Shown here: positions 1 through 7,279 of the stretch, in pieces | Position numbering within the stretch: position 1 is the stretch's first letter | How the letters are laid out: every line of letters starts with the position of its first letter | NCBI GenBank assembly: GCA_927910885.1 | Contig: CAKMOD010000020.1 | Coordinates: 1 to 25,440, forward strand | Length of the DNA stretch: 25,440 nt | Direction: 5' to 3' | From: an uncultured Prevotella sp. | GTDB taxonomy: Bacteria > Bacteroidota > Bacteroidia > Bacteroidales > Bacteroidaceae | The notes under the pieces: generated by a model | What the model saw: only the letters and a program-made list of their open reading frames with translations | The model's database searches: none | What the model was told of the DNA's origin: nothing | Position numbers and translations under genes: made by a program

Positions 1-23
1 AGCCTTAGCACCACATGTGCGCA
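1..23. repeat. Copy fragment of a palindromic intergenic repeat
   Basis: The first 23 bases are identical to bases 11500-11522, which form the right-hand part of a larger palindromic element described there. The window edge cuts this copy, so its left half (the GTGCTA arm) is not visible. A perfect 23-base match between two intergenic positions 11.5 kb apart is far beyond chance and shows that this is a dispersed repeat rather than local sequence. Confidence 0.75.
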
Positions 24-37
24 GCGTACATCCTTTT

Positions 38-103
38 GAACTCCCCTCCCATTACTTCCCTTCGGTCAGTGACCTTCGGTTCGGAGGGGGCGGGGAGCTC
101 CCC
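38..103 (-). repeat. GC-rich inverted repeat after the YhcH-like gene
   Basis: GAACTCCCC at 38-46 faces GGGGAGCTC at 92-100 (8 of 9 pairs). A perfect 12-base palindrome GGGGAGCTCCCC at 92-103 runs into the stop codon of the upstream minus-strand gene, and GGTCAGTGACC at 64-74 forms a small inner palindrome. The GC content is much higher than the surroundings. It may act as a factor-independent terminator or transcript end for the YhcH-like gene, or it may be part of the adjacent repeat element. No strong U tract follows on the minus strand, so the terminator role is uncertain. Confidence 0.4.
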
Positions 104-549
104 TACACCCTAATCTTCCCCACTAACTTTCTTTGTTTCCCTTTCCCAATGATGGGTGCGTGAGCATCTTCTGGGAAGAATATGGTGAACTGTCCAGGCT
201 TTACATTGAAGTATTCCTTTGCATCTTGTGTATAAAAGCCGCAATCTCTCTCAGGATTATAGGCAATGTCAGGCTCATCCAAATCTGATAAGGCGGTCCA
301 ACCCATTGTTTCTGCCTGCAATAAGGGAACTTGGATATCAATATAGTTCTTATGAAACTCTAAACGTTGTGCTTCCTTGCTCTTCAGTTCTACCTCGTCT
401 AAGTTAATAAACAAGTCGTCACCATCAAGCATGATGCGTCCAGCATCTTGTTGTCTGAAATCATGTTGGAGGATATACTCCAGCATTTCTTTCATTCTTG
501 GATGTAAGCCGTAGTAGCGATGGCATGCGGTTAAATCTGCTATTATCAT
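103..549 (-). CDS. YhcH/YjgK/YiaL (NanQ-like, DUF386) family protein
   Basis: A 148-residue protein of the usual length for this cupin-like family, which includes the sialic-acid anomerase NanQ (YhcH) and EbgC. Family signatures visible are the E64-x-H66 block followed by YIDIQ (69-73), and FFPEDAHAP (124-132) near the C-terminus, which contribute the putative metal and substrate pocket. It is probably cytosolic, since there is no signal peptide or membrane segment. The ATG at 549 follows a well-formed Bacteroidota promoter, which fixes the start. No sialic-acid or other sugar catabolic genes lie beside it in this window, so the substrate cannot be inferred from context. The family call is firm; a specific reaction is not. 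Confidence 0.88.
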   Translation of the reverse strand: MIIADLTACHRYYGLHPRMKEMLEYILQHDFRQQDAGRIMLDGDDLFINLDEVELKSKEAQRLEFHKNYIDIQVPLLQAETMGWTALSDLDEPDIAYNPERDCGFYTQDAKEYFNVKPGQFTIFFPEDAHAPIIGKGKQRKLVGKIRV

Positions 550-585
550 ATTCTTGGATTTACTAAGTGTTATTGAAAACTACTA

Positions 586-616
586 CAAACATACATATTT
601 ATTTTCTGATAGCAAA
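586..616 (-). promoter_or_regulatory. Bacteroidota -33/-7 promoter for the YhcH-like gene
   Basis: Read on the minus strand, TTTG (616-613) is followed after 19 bases by TATGTTTG (593-586), matching the Bacteroidota consensus TTTG-N19to21-TAnnTTTG. Transcription would begin near 579, about 30 bases before the ATG at 549. Confidence 0.7.
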
Positions 617-650
617 GGATTGATCAATAATAACGTGTGTTCGTGGAATG

Positions 651-681
651 AAAAAGGGGCACACATAGCGTGTGCCCCTTT
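651..681 (-). terminator. Intrinsic terminator after the lipoprotein gene
   Basis: GGGGCACAC (656-664) and GTGTGCCCC (670-678) form a perfect 9-bp stem with a 5-base loop, extended by A-T pairs to 12 bp. On the minus strand the stem is followed by five U residues. It ends the transporter-lipoprotein unit. It begins only 13 bases after the alternative-frame stop at 694-696. Confidence 0.85.
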
Positions 682-693
682 ATTATAGGATAT

Positions 694-801
694 TTACAGA
701 GATACGTCTTGCCATAGTGTGACGTAGTCTGTGTAAGTTTTATCAGTTGTAGTAGAGGTCAAGCGAATACTATTTGGTTCTGACCTCTTGCCTATTATTC
801 C
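694..801 (-). other. Possible out-of-frame 3' tail of the lipoprotein gene
   Basis: One base off the annotated frame, the minus strand stays open from 801 through 35 codons to a TAA at 694-696. The encoded stretch has ordinary coding composition and ends with YTDYVTLWQDVSL. Adding one A to the run at 802-805 would join it to the last residues of the lipoprotein (NGWEK). The tail stops just before the terminator hairpin, which would otherwise be separated from the gene by about 115 bases. A 35-codon open stretch is not significant alone; the placement is what makes it suggestive. Confidence 0.35.
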
Positions 802-1499
802 TTTTCCCAGCCGTTCTTAGCGTACTTAGGATTGACAGAAAAGTCTCCTGCTCCTATGTCAAGGTCTCCGCTGTTTGGTACTCGGTATTGTCCCCATGCA
901 CATGGTTTAGACTTTTTAGTCTTGTTGCTTGTCCATGTTCCTGCATACTGGTTGTTGCAATAAGAGTCCGAATGGCTATCAATGTCGTCATAAACGAACT
1001 TGCCATCGTTGTTTTCATACCAATAGAACAGCAGATAACCAGTGAAGACGCCACTTCCCGTCTGGTTGTTTTCTTCTTCAAAGTTATACTTCGCAATACT
1101 ACATCCACGTCGTTTGAACTGCCCCTTCATTGAGTCGTCCACACCGTATGTAGGGTGAGTAAATTCCCTATTCTCAACGATATCAATAGTTCCATGGAAG
1201 TTACAACGATTGCTTTTGACAGCAGTGATGCCGCTGACATCATATTGGTTGTCGTCCGTTCGCTGTACTTTTTGAATGTCTATCGTGAGCTTCTGATATT
1301 CAGTCCCAATATAACCGATATAAGGAGTACGCTTGTCAGACAGTATCTTTGAGAAATCATTCTCAACACTTGTGTTCTTGCTCTCACTTACCATAGAAAG
1401 AATCCACTTCGGAACATTAGCCTCCGCCTTCTTTTCTTGGCAACTCATGAAAGGCAATGCAATCAGAAATAGTGCTAAGCAGTTGAAAAACTTTCTCAT
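795..1499 (-). CDS. Uncharacterised lipoprotein next to a DASS transporter
   Basis: A 234-residue protein not matched to a named family. The N-terminus is a type II signal peptide: basic MRK, a hydrophobic core at residues 7-17, and FMSC with Cys20 as the lipidation site, so it is probably an exported lipoprotein anchored in the outer or inner membrane. The mature part has scattered aromatic residues and few charged clusters and shows no catalytic motif I recognise. It starts 39 bases after the stop of the dicarboxylate transporter on the same strand and is followed by an intrinsic terminator, so the two probably share a transcript. Its stop may be premature: a one-base shift in the A run at 802-805 would add 35 residues. 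Confidence 0.75.
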   Translation of the reverse strand: MRKFFNCLALFLIALPFMSCQEKKAEANVPKWILSMVSESKNTSVENDFSKILSDKRTPYIGYIGTEYQKLTIDIQKVQRTDDNQYDVSGITAVKSNRCNFHGTIDIVENREFTHPTYGVDDSMKGQFKRRGCSIAKYNFEEENNQTGSGVFTGYLLFYWYENNDGKFVYDDIDSHSDSYCNNQYAGTWTSNKTKKSKPCAWGQYRVPNSGDLDIGAGDFSVNPKYAKNGWEKE

Positions 1500-1538
1500 A
1501 AGATTCTGATATAATTGTGATTATAGGGAACTAACTGT

Positions 1539-3005
1539 TTATCCGAGGAAGTGTACCTGACCGATGAAATAAAGCAGGATGTAACCCAAAATGAGGGAAA
1601 CAAGACCACTGGTCAGACCCACCTTGAGCATATCGTTCTGCTTCACAAGTCCTGTAGAGTAAGCAATAGCATTCGGTGGAGTAGAGATAGGGAGACACAT
1701 AGCAGTAGAAGCGGCAATGGCAATACCGATGAGGACAGTGCTTGTACCGCCAATACCACCGAGCTTGTCGCCCATACCACGGCATACTACAGCGAGGATA
1801 GGTACCAACAGTGCTGCGGTTGCTGTGTTTGAAATGAAGTTAGAGAGGAAGTAACAAATCAGACCAGAGATAGCAAGGATAACGATAGGACTCCAATCGC
1901 CGAATGGAATACTCTCAATAGCAGCATCTGCCAAGCCTGAACCGTTCATTCCCAAGCCAATTGCAAAACCTCCAGCAACCATCCAGATGACACTCCAGTT
2001 AATCTCCTGCATATCCTTTGCAGTGATAACACCAGTGATAGCGAAGATTGCCATTGGAATCATTGAAACGGTGTTAGTGTCAATACCTGTGACATCCTTT
2101 GGAATTACCCATAGAAGGATTGTTACAATAAAGGTTATGATAACAACCCACATACGCCATCCACGGTGTACCTCACCATCAATCTTCAGATGAATAGTCT
2201 TCTGTGTGAATGGGAAGAAGTAAAGAATAATTCTCCATGACAAGAGAAGCAGAACGATCACAAGTGGTGCCATGAAAGCCATCCAGTGCATGAAGTCAAT
2301 ATTCATATTAAGACCAGCTGGGTCATTGAGATATTTAAGAGCAATAAGGTTCGGAGGTGTTCCAATCGGTGTTCCCATACCACCGAGGTTGGCTGCAATA
2401 GGAATAGACATTGTCAAGGCAATACGTCCCTTACCATTAGCAGGCAACGCTGCAAATACTGGTGTAAGGAAGGTAAGCATCAATGCAGCAGTAGCTGTGT
2501 TGGAAATGAACATAGAGAAGAGTCCTGTAATAAGCAGGAATCCCAAAAGAACATTCTCACTCTTGTTACCAAAAGGCTTAATAAGGTTACGTGCCAAGAG
2601 CGTATCAAGTCCCGACTTCGAAGCTGCTATCGCTAAGATAAAGCCTGCAAGGAAGAGCATGATGATAGGGTCAGCAAAGGATGCCATGATTTCCTTTGAG
2701 TCAAGTAACTCACCTATCCCGTCGCCTTTGAAGACTCCAAAAGCATTCTTCGAAACGGTGACACACATGATAGACATGATACTCAGCGACGTTGCCCATG
2801 CTGGAATACACTCCGTCAGCCACGATAGGGTGGCAAACACGAAGATTGCAATGATGCGTTGCTGTACTACGGTCAACCCATCAATGCCAAAACTGCTTGT
2901 GGGAAGGTTCCAAATAATGGCTGTAACCACGATGATGGCTAAAAGTTCCCAAACTTTTTTCATCTCAACGTGGCTACTAAGTTCATTAGACTTTTCTTCT
3001 GCCAT
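1539..3005 (-). CDS. DASS/SLC13-family sodium:dicarboxylate (anion) symporter
   Basis: A 488-residue polytopic inner-membrane protein of the divalent anion:Na+ symporter family (VcINDY/SdcS/CitT type), which imports C4-dicarboxylates, citrate, or in some members sulfate. Its inverted-repeat architecture is visible as paired signatures: SNTATAALML at 168-177 with GTPIGTPPN at 211-219, and SNTATAALLVP at 392-402 with PISTPPN at 439-445. The two SNT motifs and the TPP loops form the sodium and carboxylate sites in structurally known members. The N-terminal 15 residues are hydrophilic and cytoplasmic. It is first in a unit with the downstream lipoprotein and divergent from the metal-chelate binding protein. 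The exact substrate cannot be read from sequence; succinate or a related dicarboxylate fits Prevotella metabolism. Confidence 0.93.
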   Translation of the reverse strand: MAEEKSNELSSHVEMKKVWELLAIIVVTAIIWNLPTSSFGIDGLTVVQQRIIAIFVFATLSWLTECIPAWATSLSIMSIMCVTVSKNAFGVFKGDGIGELLDSKEIMASFADPIIMLFLAGFILAIAASKSGLDTLLARNLIKPFGNKSENVLLGFLLITGLFSMFISNTATAALMLTFLTPVFAALPANGKGRIALTMSIPIAANLGGMGTPIGTPPNLIALKYLNDPAGLNMNIDFMHWMAFMAPLVIVLLLLSWRIILYFFPFTQKTIHLKIDGEVHRGWRMWVVIITFIVTILLWVIPKDVTGIDTNTVSMIPMAIFAITGVITAKDMQEINWSVIWMVAGGFAIGLGMNGSGLADAAIESIPFGDWSPIVILAISGLICYFLSNFISNTATAALLVPILAVVCRGMGDKLGGIGGTSTVLIGIAIAASTAMCLPISTPPNAIAYSTGLVKQNDMLKVGLTSGLVSLILGYILLYFIGQVHFLG

Positions 3006-3106
3006 GGTGTTAGTTGTTTAGATTGATAATTTTAGATTGTTTAATAAATTTGGGGGCTAATGTATAAAAAATATTCTTATCACGCAAAAGAATCTTTCTT
3101 TTTTTG

Positions 3107-3114
3107 TATTTTTG
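3107..3114 (+). promoter_or_regulatory. Putative -7 element for the binding-protein/permease operon
   Basis: TATTTTTG matches TAnnTTTG and sits 18 bases before the chosen ATG at 3133, giving a very short leader. No good TTTG lies at the expected -33 distance, so this is a half-supported promoter. Confidence 0.4.
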
Positions 3115-3132
3115 CATAACAAATTCTTGTTT

Positions 3133-4254
3133 ATGCGACAGTTATTGGTATTTACTCTCTATCTTTTACTGTTTTTATCCTGTAACAACCATCAGAAACC
3201 TGTGGCTGATAAAAACGATAAAGGGACAAAAATAGAACTACAGTATGCTCGAAATATTACTATCGAACGTACGGAAGATTATGTGATTGTACGACTATTA
3301 AATCCTTGGAAAGAGGGAGTTGTTCTACATACTTACTATCTCATTGAGCGTGGAAAGGATGTAAAAGTTCCTGATGATGGTACAAAGGTCGTTACCCCTC
3401 TACGCAAAAGTGTTATCTTCACGACAGCCCATGCCAATCTTGTTGAGATGCTTCAGGCACAGAAAGCTATTGCTGGTGTTGCTGATTTGAAGTATATGAT
3501 TATCCCAGATATTCAGAAACGGGCAAGAGTAAAGGGCGGTATTGTAGACTGTGGAGATGCAATGAAACCTGATGTCGAGCGAATTATAGACTTAAATGCA
3601 GATGCAGTCCTGCTTTCTCCTTTTGAAAACAGTGGTGGCTACGGTCGTTTAGAACAAATAGGAGTACCCATAATCGAATGTGCTGACTACATGGAACGTT
3701 CTGCTTTGGGGCGTGCAGAATGGATGAAATTTTATGGTCTTCTCTATGATCGGGAGCATCAAGCCGACTCGTTATTCGCTGTTGTTGAACAAAACTATAA
3801 GTCTTTAAGTAAGAAGGCAAGCCAGAGTAAGATAACTCGTAGTATCCTCCCAGATAGAAAGGTGGGTGCTGTTTGGTATTTACCGGGTGGCGAGAGCAGC
3901 GTAGGCTTACTTTATAAGGATGCCCATGGCCGTTATGCTTATTCTAATGATAAGCATAGTGGAAGTCTTGCAATGCCTTTTGAGACGATCTTGGATAAGT
4001 TCGGACAAAGTGATTTTTGGATATTAAGTTATAATGGTAATTTTAATCGTCGCCTTTTATTGGCTGAGTATCAGGGTTATGCAAAGCTAAGACCTTATCA
4101 AACAAAAGAGATTTATGGCTGTAAGGTGGACAGTAAACCCTACTTTGAGGAGGTCAGCTGGCGTCCAGATTGGTTGCTCTCAGACTTAATTCAACTCTTC
4201 CATCCCGACTTGAAGATTGCCCCACTGCGTTATTATCAGAAGTTAGAAGATTGA
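3133..4254 (+). CDS. ABC transporter substrate-binding lipoprotein (BtuF/FhuD/FecB-like)
   Basis: A 373-residue lipoprotein of the class III periplasmic-binding family used for cobalamin, heme and ferric siderophores. The ATG at 3133 is preferred over an upstream in-frame TTG at 3112, because that TTG lies inside the putative -7 promoter box and the signal peptide begins cleanly at MRQLL. The lipobox is FLSC with Cys17. The binding domain opens with the typical strand-helix KSVIFTTAHANLVEMLQA and GVADLKYM, followed by DVERIIDLNADAVLLSPFE, as in BtuF-type folds with a rigid linker helix. A BtuC-like permease begins 18 bases after its stop. The substrate is not determinable here; no cobalamin riboswitch or siderophore gene is nearby. 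Confidence 0.88.
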   Translation: MRQLLVFTLYLLLFLSCNNHQKPVADKNDKGTKIELQYARNITIERTEDYVIVRLLNPWKEGVVLHTYYLIERGKDVKVPDDGTKVVTPLRKSVIFTTAHANLVEMLQAQKAIAGVADLKYMIIPDIQKRARVKGGIVDCGDAMKPDVERIIDLNADAVLLSPFENSGGYGRLEQIGVPIIECADYMERSALGRAEWMKFYGLLYDREHQADSLFAVVEQNYKSLSKKASQSKITRSILPDRKVGAVWYLPGGESSVGLLYKDAHGRYAYSNDKHSGSLAMPFETILDKFGQSDFWILSYNGNFNRRLLLAEYQGYAKLRPYQTKEIYGCKVDSKPYFEEVSWRPDWLLSDLIQLFHPDLKIAPLRYYQKLED

Positions 4255-4272
4255 TAGAATCGAAACGATAAG

Positions 4273-5286
4273 ATGATGAAACGGAATATTCTTCTTTTTA
4301 TAAGCTTAGCAGTAAGTATTCTATTTCTATTTGGATTGAATCTGGTAACAGGTTCGGTTCAGATACCTTTTGCTGATGTGTTGGATATTCTGTGTGGTCG
4401 TTTTACGGGAAAGGAAAGCTGGGAATATATTATTTTAGAGAACCGACTCCCTCAAACACTCACCGCTATACTCTGTGGAGCCTCCTTGTCTGTATGTGGT
4501 TTAATGCTTCAAACAGCCTTTCGCAACCCTTTGGCAGGTCCTGATGTGTTTGGCATTAGCTCGGGAGCAGGGTTAGGCGTTGCCTTAGTGATGTTGCTAT
4601 TAGGTGGGACCGTGTCTACCTCAATGTTTACCGTTTCAGGCTTTCTTGCTATTCTCACTGCTGCTTTTATTGGTGCAATCTCTGTGACAGCACTCATCTT
4701 ATTTCTTTCTACTATGGTACGCAACAGTGTTTTATTACTGATAGTGGGTATCATGGTGGGATATGTCTCCTCTTCTGCCGTCTCTCTGCTGAATTTCTTT
4801 GCATCAGAAGAAGGTGTAAAGAGTTATATGGTATGGGGAATGGGAAATTTTGGCGGTGTCTCAATGAGTCATATTCCTCTATTCTCTATACTATGTCTTA
4901 TGGGTATCGGTGTATCCTTTCTGTTGATTAAACCACTGAATGTCCTACTTTTAGGGCCACAATATGCTGAGAGTTTAGGTATCAGTACGCGTCAGCTTCG
5001 TAATATATTATTAGTTGTTGTAGGACTATTAACTGCTATCACAACCGCTTTCTGTGGACCTATCTCGTTTATTGGTTTAGCTATTCCGCATATAGCTCGT
5101 CTTTTGTTCCGTACAGAAAATCATCAAGTACTCCTTCCAGGAACAGTGTTAAGCGGTGCTGCTATCGCTTTGTTTTGTAACTTTATTTGTTATCTTCCTG
5201 GAGAAGCAGGCATTATTCCACTCAATGCCGTCACACCACTTATAGGTGCACCCGTCATCATTTATGTGATAGTTCAGCGTCGATAA
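4273..5286 (+). CDS. FecCD/BtuC-family ABC transporter permease
   Basis: A 337-residue inner-membrane permease of the FecCD family, the partner of the preceding binding protein. Signatures in order: a hydrophobic N-terminal helix (7-25), RLPQTLTAILCGASLSVCG (58-76), NPLAGPDVFGISSGAG (85-100), AESLGIS (232-238, the loop that contacts the ATPase in BtuC), and GPISFIGLAIPHIARLL (262-278). The length and the final GAPVIIYVIVQRR are normal for the family, so it appears intact. The expected ATP-binding subunit is absent downstream: 505 bases without a gene follow, then an unrelated permease. The complex must take its ATPase from elsewhere or be non-functional. Confidence 0.93.
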   Translation: MMKRNILLFISLAVSILFLFGLNLVTGSVQIPFADVLDILCGRFTGKESWEYIILENRLPQTLTAILCGASLSVCGLMLQTAFRNPLAGPDVFGISSGAGLGVALVMLLLGGTVSTSMFTVSGFLAILTAAFIGAISVTALILFLSTMVRNSVLLLIVGIMVGYVSSSAVSLLNFFASEEGVKSYMVWGMGNFGGVSMSHIPLFSILCLMGIGVSFLLIKPLNVLLLGPQYAESLGISTRQLRNILLVVVGLLTAITTAFCGPISFIGLAIPHIARLLFRTENHQVLLPGTVLSGAAIALFCNFICYLPGEAGIIPLNAVTPLIGAPVIIYVIVQRR

Positions 5287-5385
5287 TGGTCTGAAAAATT
5301 ATTACATATATTCGGGTAAAATACCTATAAATAATAGCAAAAACTCACATAAAAAGTAGGTTTGCAATCAGTTGGAAATCAATTA

Positions 5386-5509
5386 ATTATAAGGTAGTGC
5401 AAGAAAAGGTGCTTAATAGGACTCCAAAAGGGCGTTAGTAAGGGTCTTAAAGGGCATCTTTTGCAAGTCAATTGGGCGTCTTTTAGAAGCCAAAAGAGCA
5501 TAAATTAGC
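5386..5509 (+). repeat. Dispersed repeat of four 22-nt modules (copy L)
   Basis: From 5408 the sequence divides into four consecutive 22-base units that start GGTGC, GGGCGTT, GGGCATC and GGGCGTC and end in CCAAAA, CTTAAA, TCAATT and GCCAAAA. A degenerate unit lies upstream (5386-5407, ending GTGCAAGAAAA). Shared words include GGGCGTTAGTAAG, GGCATCTTTTGCAAG and CGTCTTTTAGAAGCC. The minus strand of 25326-25428 carries the same ordered words, so this is a dispersed family. This copy reads toward the NCS2 permease, whose promoter lies about 220 bases downstream. Confidence 0.75.
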
Positions 5510-5610
5510 TTTGAGGTGTATGAAAATAGTTTACAAATAGCAATGGTGTGGGAATAAGTTATTTATAGTAGTTGGATAGATATGTCATAACATATTATAT
5601 GTTTAGAGTT

Positions 5611-5694
5611 AGAAAAAGATGCCTAAAAGATACAAACAGAATTGCTCTGTTATGTATAAAGGAATTCTTTTTCTACTTAAAAGGCATTTTTTCT
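5611..5694. repeat. Long imperfect inverted repeat before the NCS2 permease promoter
   Basis: AGAAAAAGATGCCTAAAAG (5611-5629) faces CTTAAAAGGCATTTTTTCT (5676-5694), with the core GATGCC/GGCATT and A/T runs pairing. An inner pair AGAATT (5639-5644) and AATTCT (5663-5668) continues the structure. The right arm ends in six T residues, so it could terminate transcription on the plus strand. The AAAGATGCC word also occurs in the 22-nt module repeats, suggesting a decayed relative. Confidence 0.45.
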
Positions 5695-5726
5695 CTTATT
5701 TTAACCACTATACCATACATTTTTTA

Positions 5727-5734
5727 TACTTTTG
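5727..5734 (+). promoter_or_regulatory. -7 element for the NCS2 permease gene
   Basis: TACTTTTG is an exact TAnnTTTG match. Transcription from about 5741 would leave a 50-base AU-rich leader before the ATG at 5792. No consensus TTTG is seen at the -33 distance. Confidence 0.45.
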
Positions 5735-5791
5735 CAAATTGAATGCGTATTAACACATCTCTATAAAATACTAATAAAAATCATTCTATAC

Positions 5792-7013
5792 ATGAGTAAT
5801 TTACAACTATCGCCGATGCGAAAGACAATAGTGGGAGTGCAATTCCTCTTTGTTGCTTTCGGTGCTACTGTTCTCGTCCCTTTGCTCGTGGGACTTGACC
5901 CAGCAACAGCGTTATTCACAGCAGGTTTAGGAACATTTATCTTTCATTTGGTTACGAAAGGTAAGGTTCCTATTTTTGGGCTCTTCCTTTGCCTTCATTG
6001 CTCCAATTATCTCTGCATCAAAGCAGTGGGGTATGCCTGGAACGTTGGCAGGAATAGCTGGTGTTGCACTTGTTTACTTTGTGATGTCAGCACTGATTAA
6101 GTGGCAAGGAAAGAAACTATTGGATAAGCTTTTCCCACCAGTTGTTATCGGTCCAGTAATCATTTTGATTGGTCTTTCTCTGTCAAAGGCAGCGGTAGAC
6201 ATGGCAAAAACAAACTGGCTTATAGCCTTTATCTCATTGGGAACGGCTGTGACAGTCCTCTCTATGGGACGAGGCTTGATGAAGTTAGTACCTGTAATTT
6301 GCGGTATTGCTGTAGGTTATACCGTAGCTGCCTTTATGGGTATTATTGATTTCTCAGGTGTAGAGGCTGCGCCTTGGTTTGCTTTACCACCTGCATTAGC
6401 CAATTTCCAGCTGCCACAGTTTGCTTGGGAGCCATTCCTTTATATGATTCCTGTGGCGATAGCTCCTGTGATTGAGCATGTGGGTGATGTGTATGTGGTA
6501 AGTGCTGTAGCGGAGAAAGACTTTACAAAGTCACCAGGTTTGCATCGTACGATGTTGGGTGATGGATTGGCTTGTTTGGCTGCTTGCTTCTTTGGAGGTC
6601 CTCCAGTGACAACTTATAGTGAGGTGACAGGTGCGATGAGTATTACAAAGGTGACTCATCCTCAGGTAATCCGTATTGCTGCTGCAACGGCTATCGTCTT
6701 CTCGGTAATTGGAAAGTTGAGTGCTCTCTTGCAGAGTATTCCTGCTGCAGTATTGGGTGGTATCATGTTATTGCTCTTTGGTACGATTGCTTCTGTGGGT
6801 ATTCAGAACCTTATTCAGCATAAAGTAGACTTCAACCGCACACGCAATATCATTATTATCTCTGTTACATTGACGATGGGTATTGGTGGTGCTGTGCTGC
6901 AGTGGGGTAGTTTCTCTATTAGTGGTATTGGACTTTCTGCTATGGTGGGCGTTATCTTGAACCTGATATTGCCACCTGCAAAGGAGAAGAACAGGGTAAT
7001 TCATAATTTATAA
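5792..7013 (+). pseudogene. NCS2 uracil/xanthine-type permease, interrupted by a frameshift
   Basis: A UraA/PyrP-like nucleobase:cation symporter of about 407 residues if the frame is repaired. The N-terminal part (from ATG 5792: MSNLQLSP, then QFLFVAFGATVLVPLL) ends at KGKVPIF. The rest resumes one frame over at 5976 with LGSSFAFIAP, exactly the next residues expected in the family motif VPxFLGSSFAF. The break lies in TTTTTGGG at 5973-5980, where two bases are missing or one is extra. Downstream the family residues are kept: EHVGD with Glu at 6474, PGLHRTMLGDGLA, and TTYSE with Glu at 6621, the two glutamates that bind nucleobase and protons in UraA. Whether this is a real lesion or a sequence error cannot be decided here; everything after the break looks under selection. 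Confidence 0.85.
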
Positions 7014-7043
7014 TTCAGAATTCATTAATTATGATTAGTGTTA

Positions 7044-7168
7044 ATTCATAATTCATAATTCACAATTATTCGAACGAAGTTCTCATCAGTACGTCATAAT
7101 TATGATTACCAGTTATTTGCGGTGTTAATTAATCATTAATGATTATGAAAGCCGTTATTTGCGGTGTT
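7044..7168. repeat. AT-rich tandem, palindromic and direct repeats
   Basis: The 7-mer ATTCATA/ATTCACA repeats three times at 7044-7064 and echoes the AATTCATAATTTATAATTC at the permease stop. TCATAATTATGA (7094-7105) and TAATCATTAATGATTA (7130-7145) are perfect palindromes. GTTATTTGCGGTGTT occurs twice, at 7112-7126 and 7154-7168, each preceded by ATTATGA (7099-7105, 7142-7148), making a roughly 42-base direct repeat. No ORF is supported here. Confidence 0.65.
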
Positions 7169-7218
7169 TATCGATACGAGCAGCTTGTTAACTTGTAAAG
7201 CTATTCACTTGTAAAAAT

Positions 7219-7264
7219 AAATATTGGGCAGATAGGAATAACAAATCCTATTTGCCCAATATTT
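7219..7264. terminator. Bidirectional intrinsic terminator
   Basis: AAATATTGGGCA (7219-7230) pairs perfectly with TGCCCAATATTT (7253-7264), and an inner ATAGGA/TCCTAT stem follows. A tracts on one side and T tracts on the other let it serve both the plus-strand permease and the minus-strand membrane-protein gene, which converge here. Confidence 0.85.
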
Positions 7265-7279
7265 TGTATAAAGGGGGCT

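Larger units (their letters stand above)
5287..5791. other. 505-base gene-free gap rich in repeats
   Basis: No convincing gene, RNA gene or ATPase remnant is visible between the permease stop and the NCS2 permease ATG. The gap holds, from left to right, about 100 bases of AT-rich sequence without features, an array of 22-nt modules (5386-5509), a further AT-rich stretch, a long imperfect inverted repeat (5611-5694) and a -7 promoter element (5727-5734). No terminator of standard form follows the ABC permease directly. Confidence 0.6.

Noticed and set aside
2272..3021. A 249-codon open frame on the plus strand opposite the DASS transporter
   Set aside because: It mirrors the transporter codons; the minus-strand protein has full family motifs, while the plus-strand translation has none and no start context.
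3112..3132. Earlier TTG start for the binding-protein lipoprotein
   Set aside because: It lies in the TATTTTTG box; starting at 3133 gives a clean lipoprotein signal peptide.
5386..5509. CRISPR array
   Set aside because: The 22-nt units are contiguous and diverged, without identical repeats separated by unique spacers, and no cas gene is near.
5732..5791. Earlier TTG start for the NCS2 permease
   Set aside because: The codon lies inside the TACTTTTG promoter box and the added residues are not family-like; ATG at 5792 is the natural start.
5735..5791. Purine or pyrimidine riboswitch ahead of the NCS2 permease
   Set aside because: The 50-base AU-rich leader has no stable stems or conserved aptamer elements.
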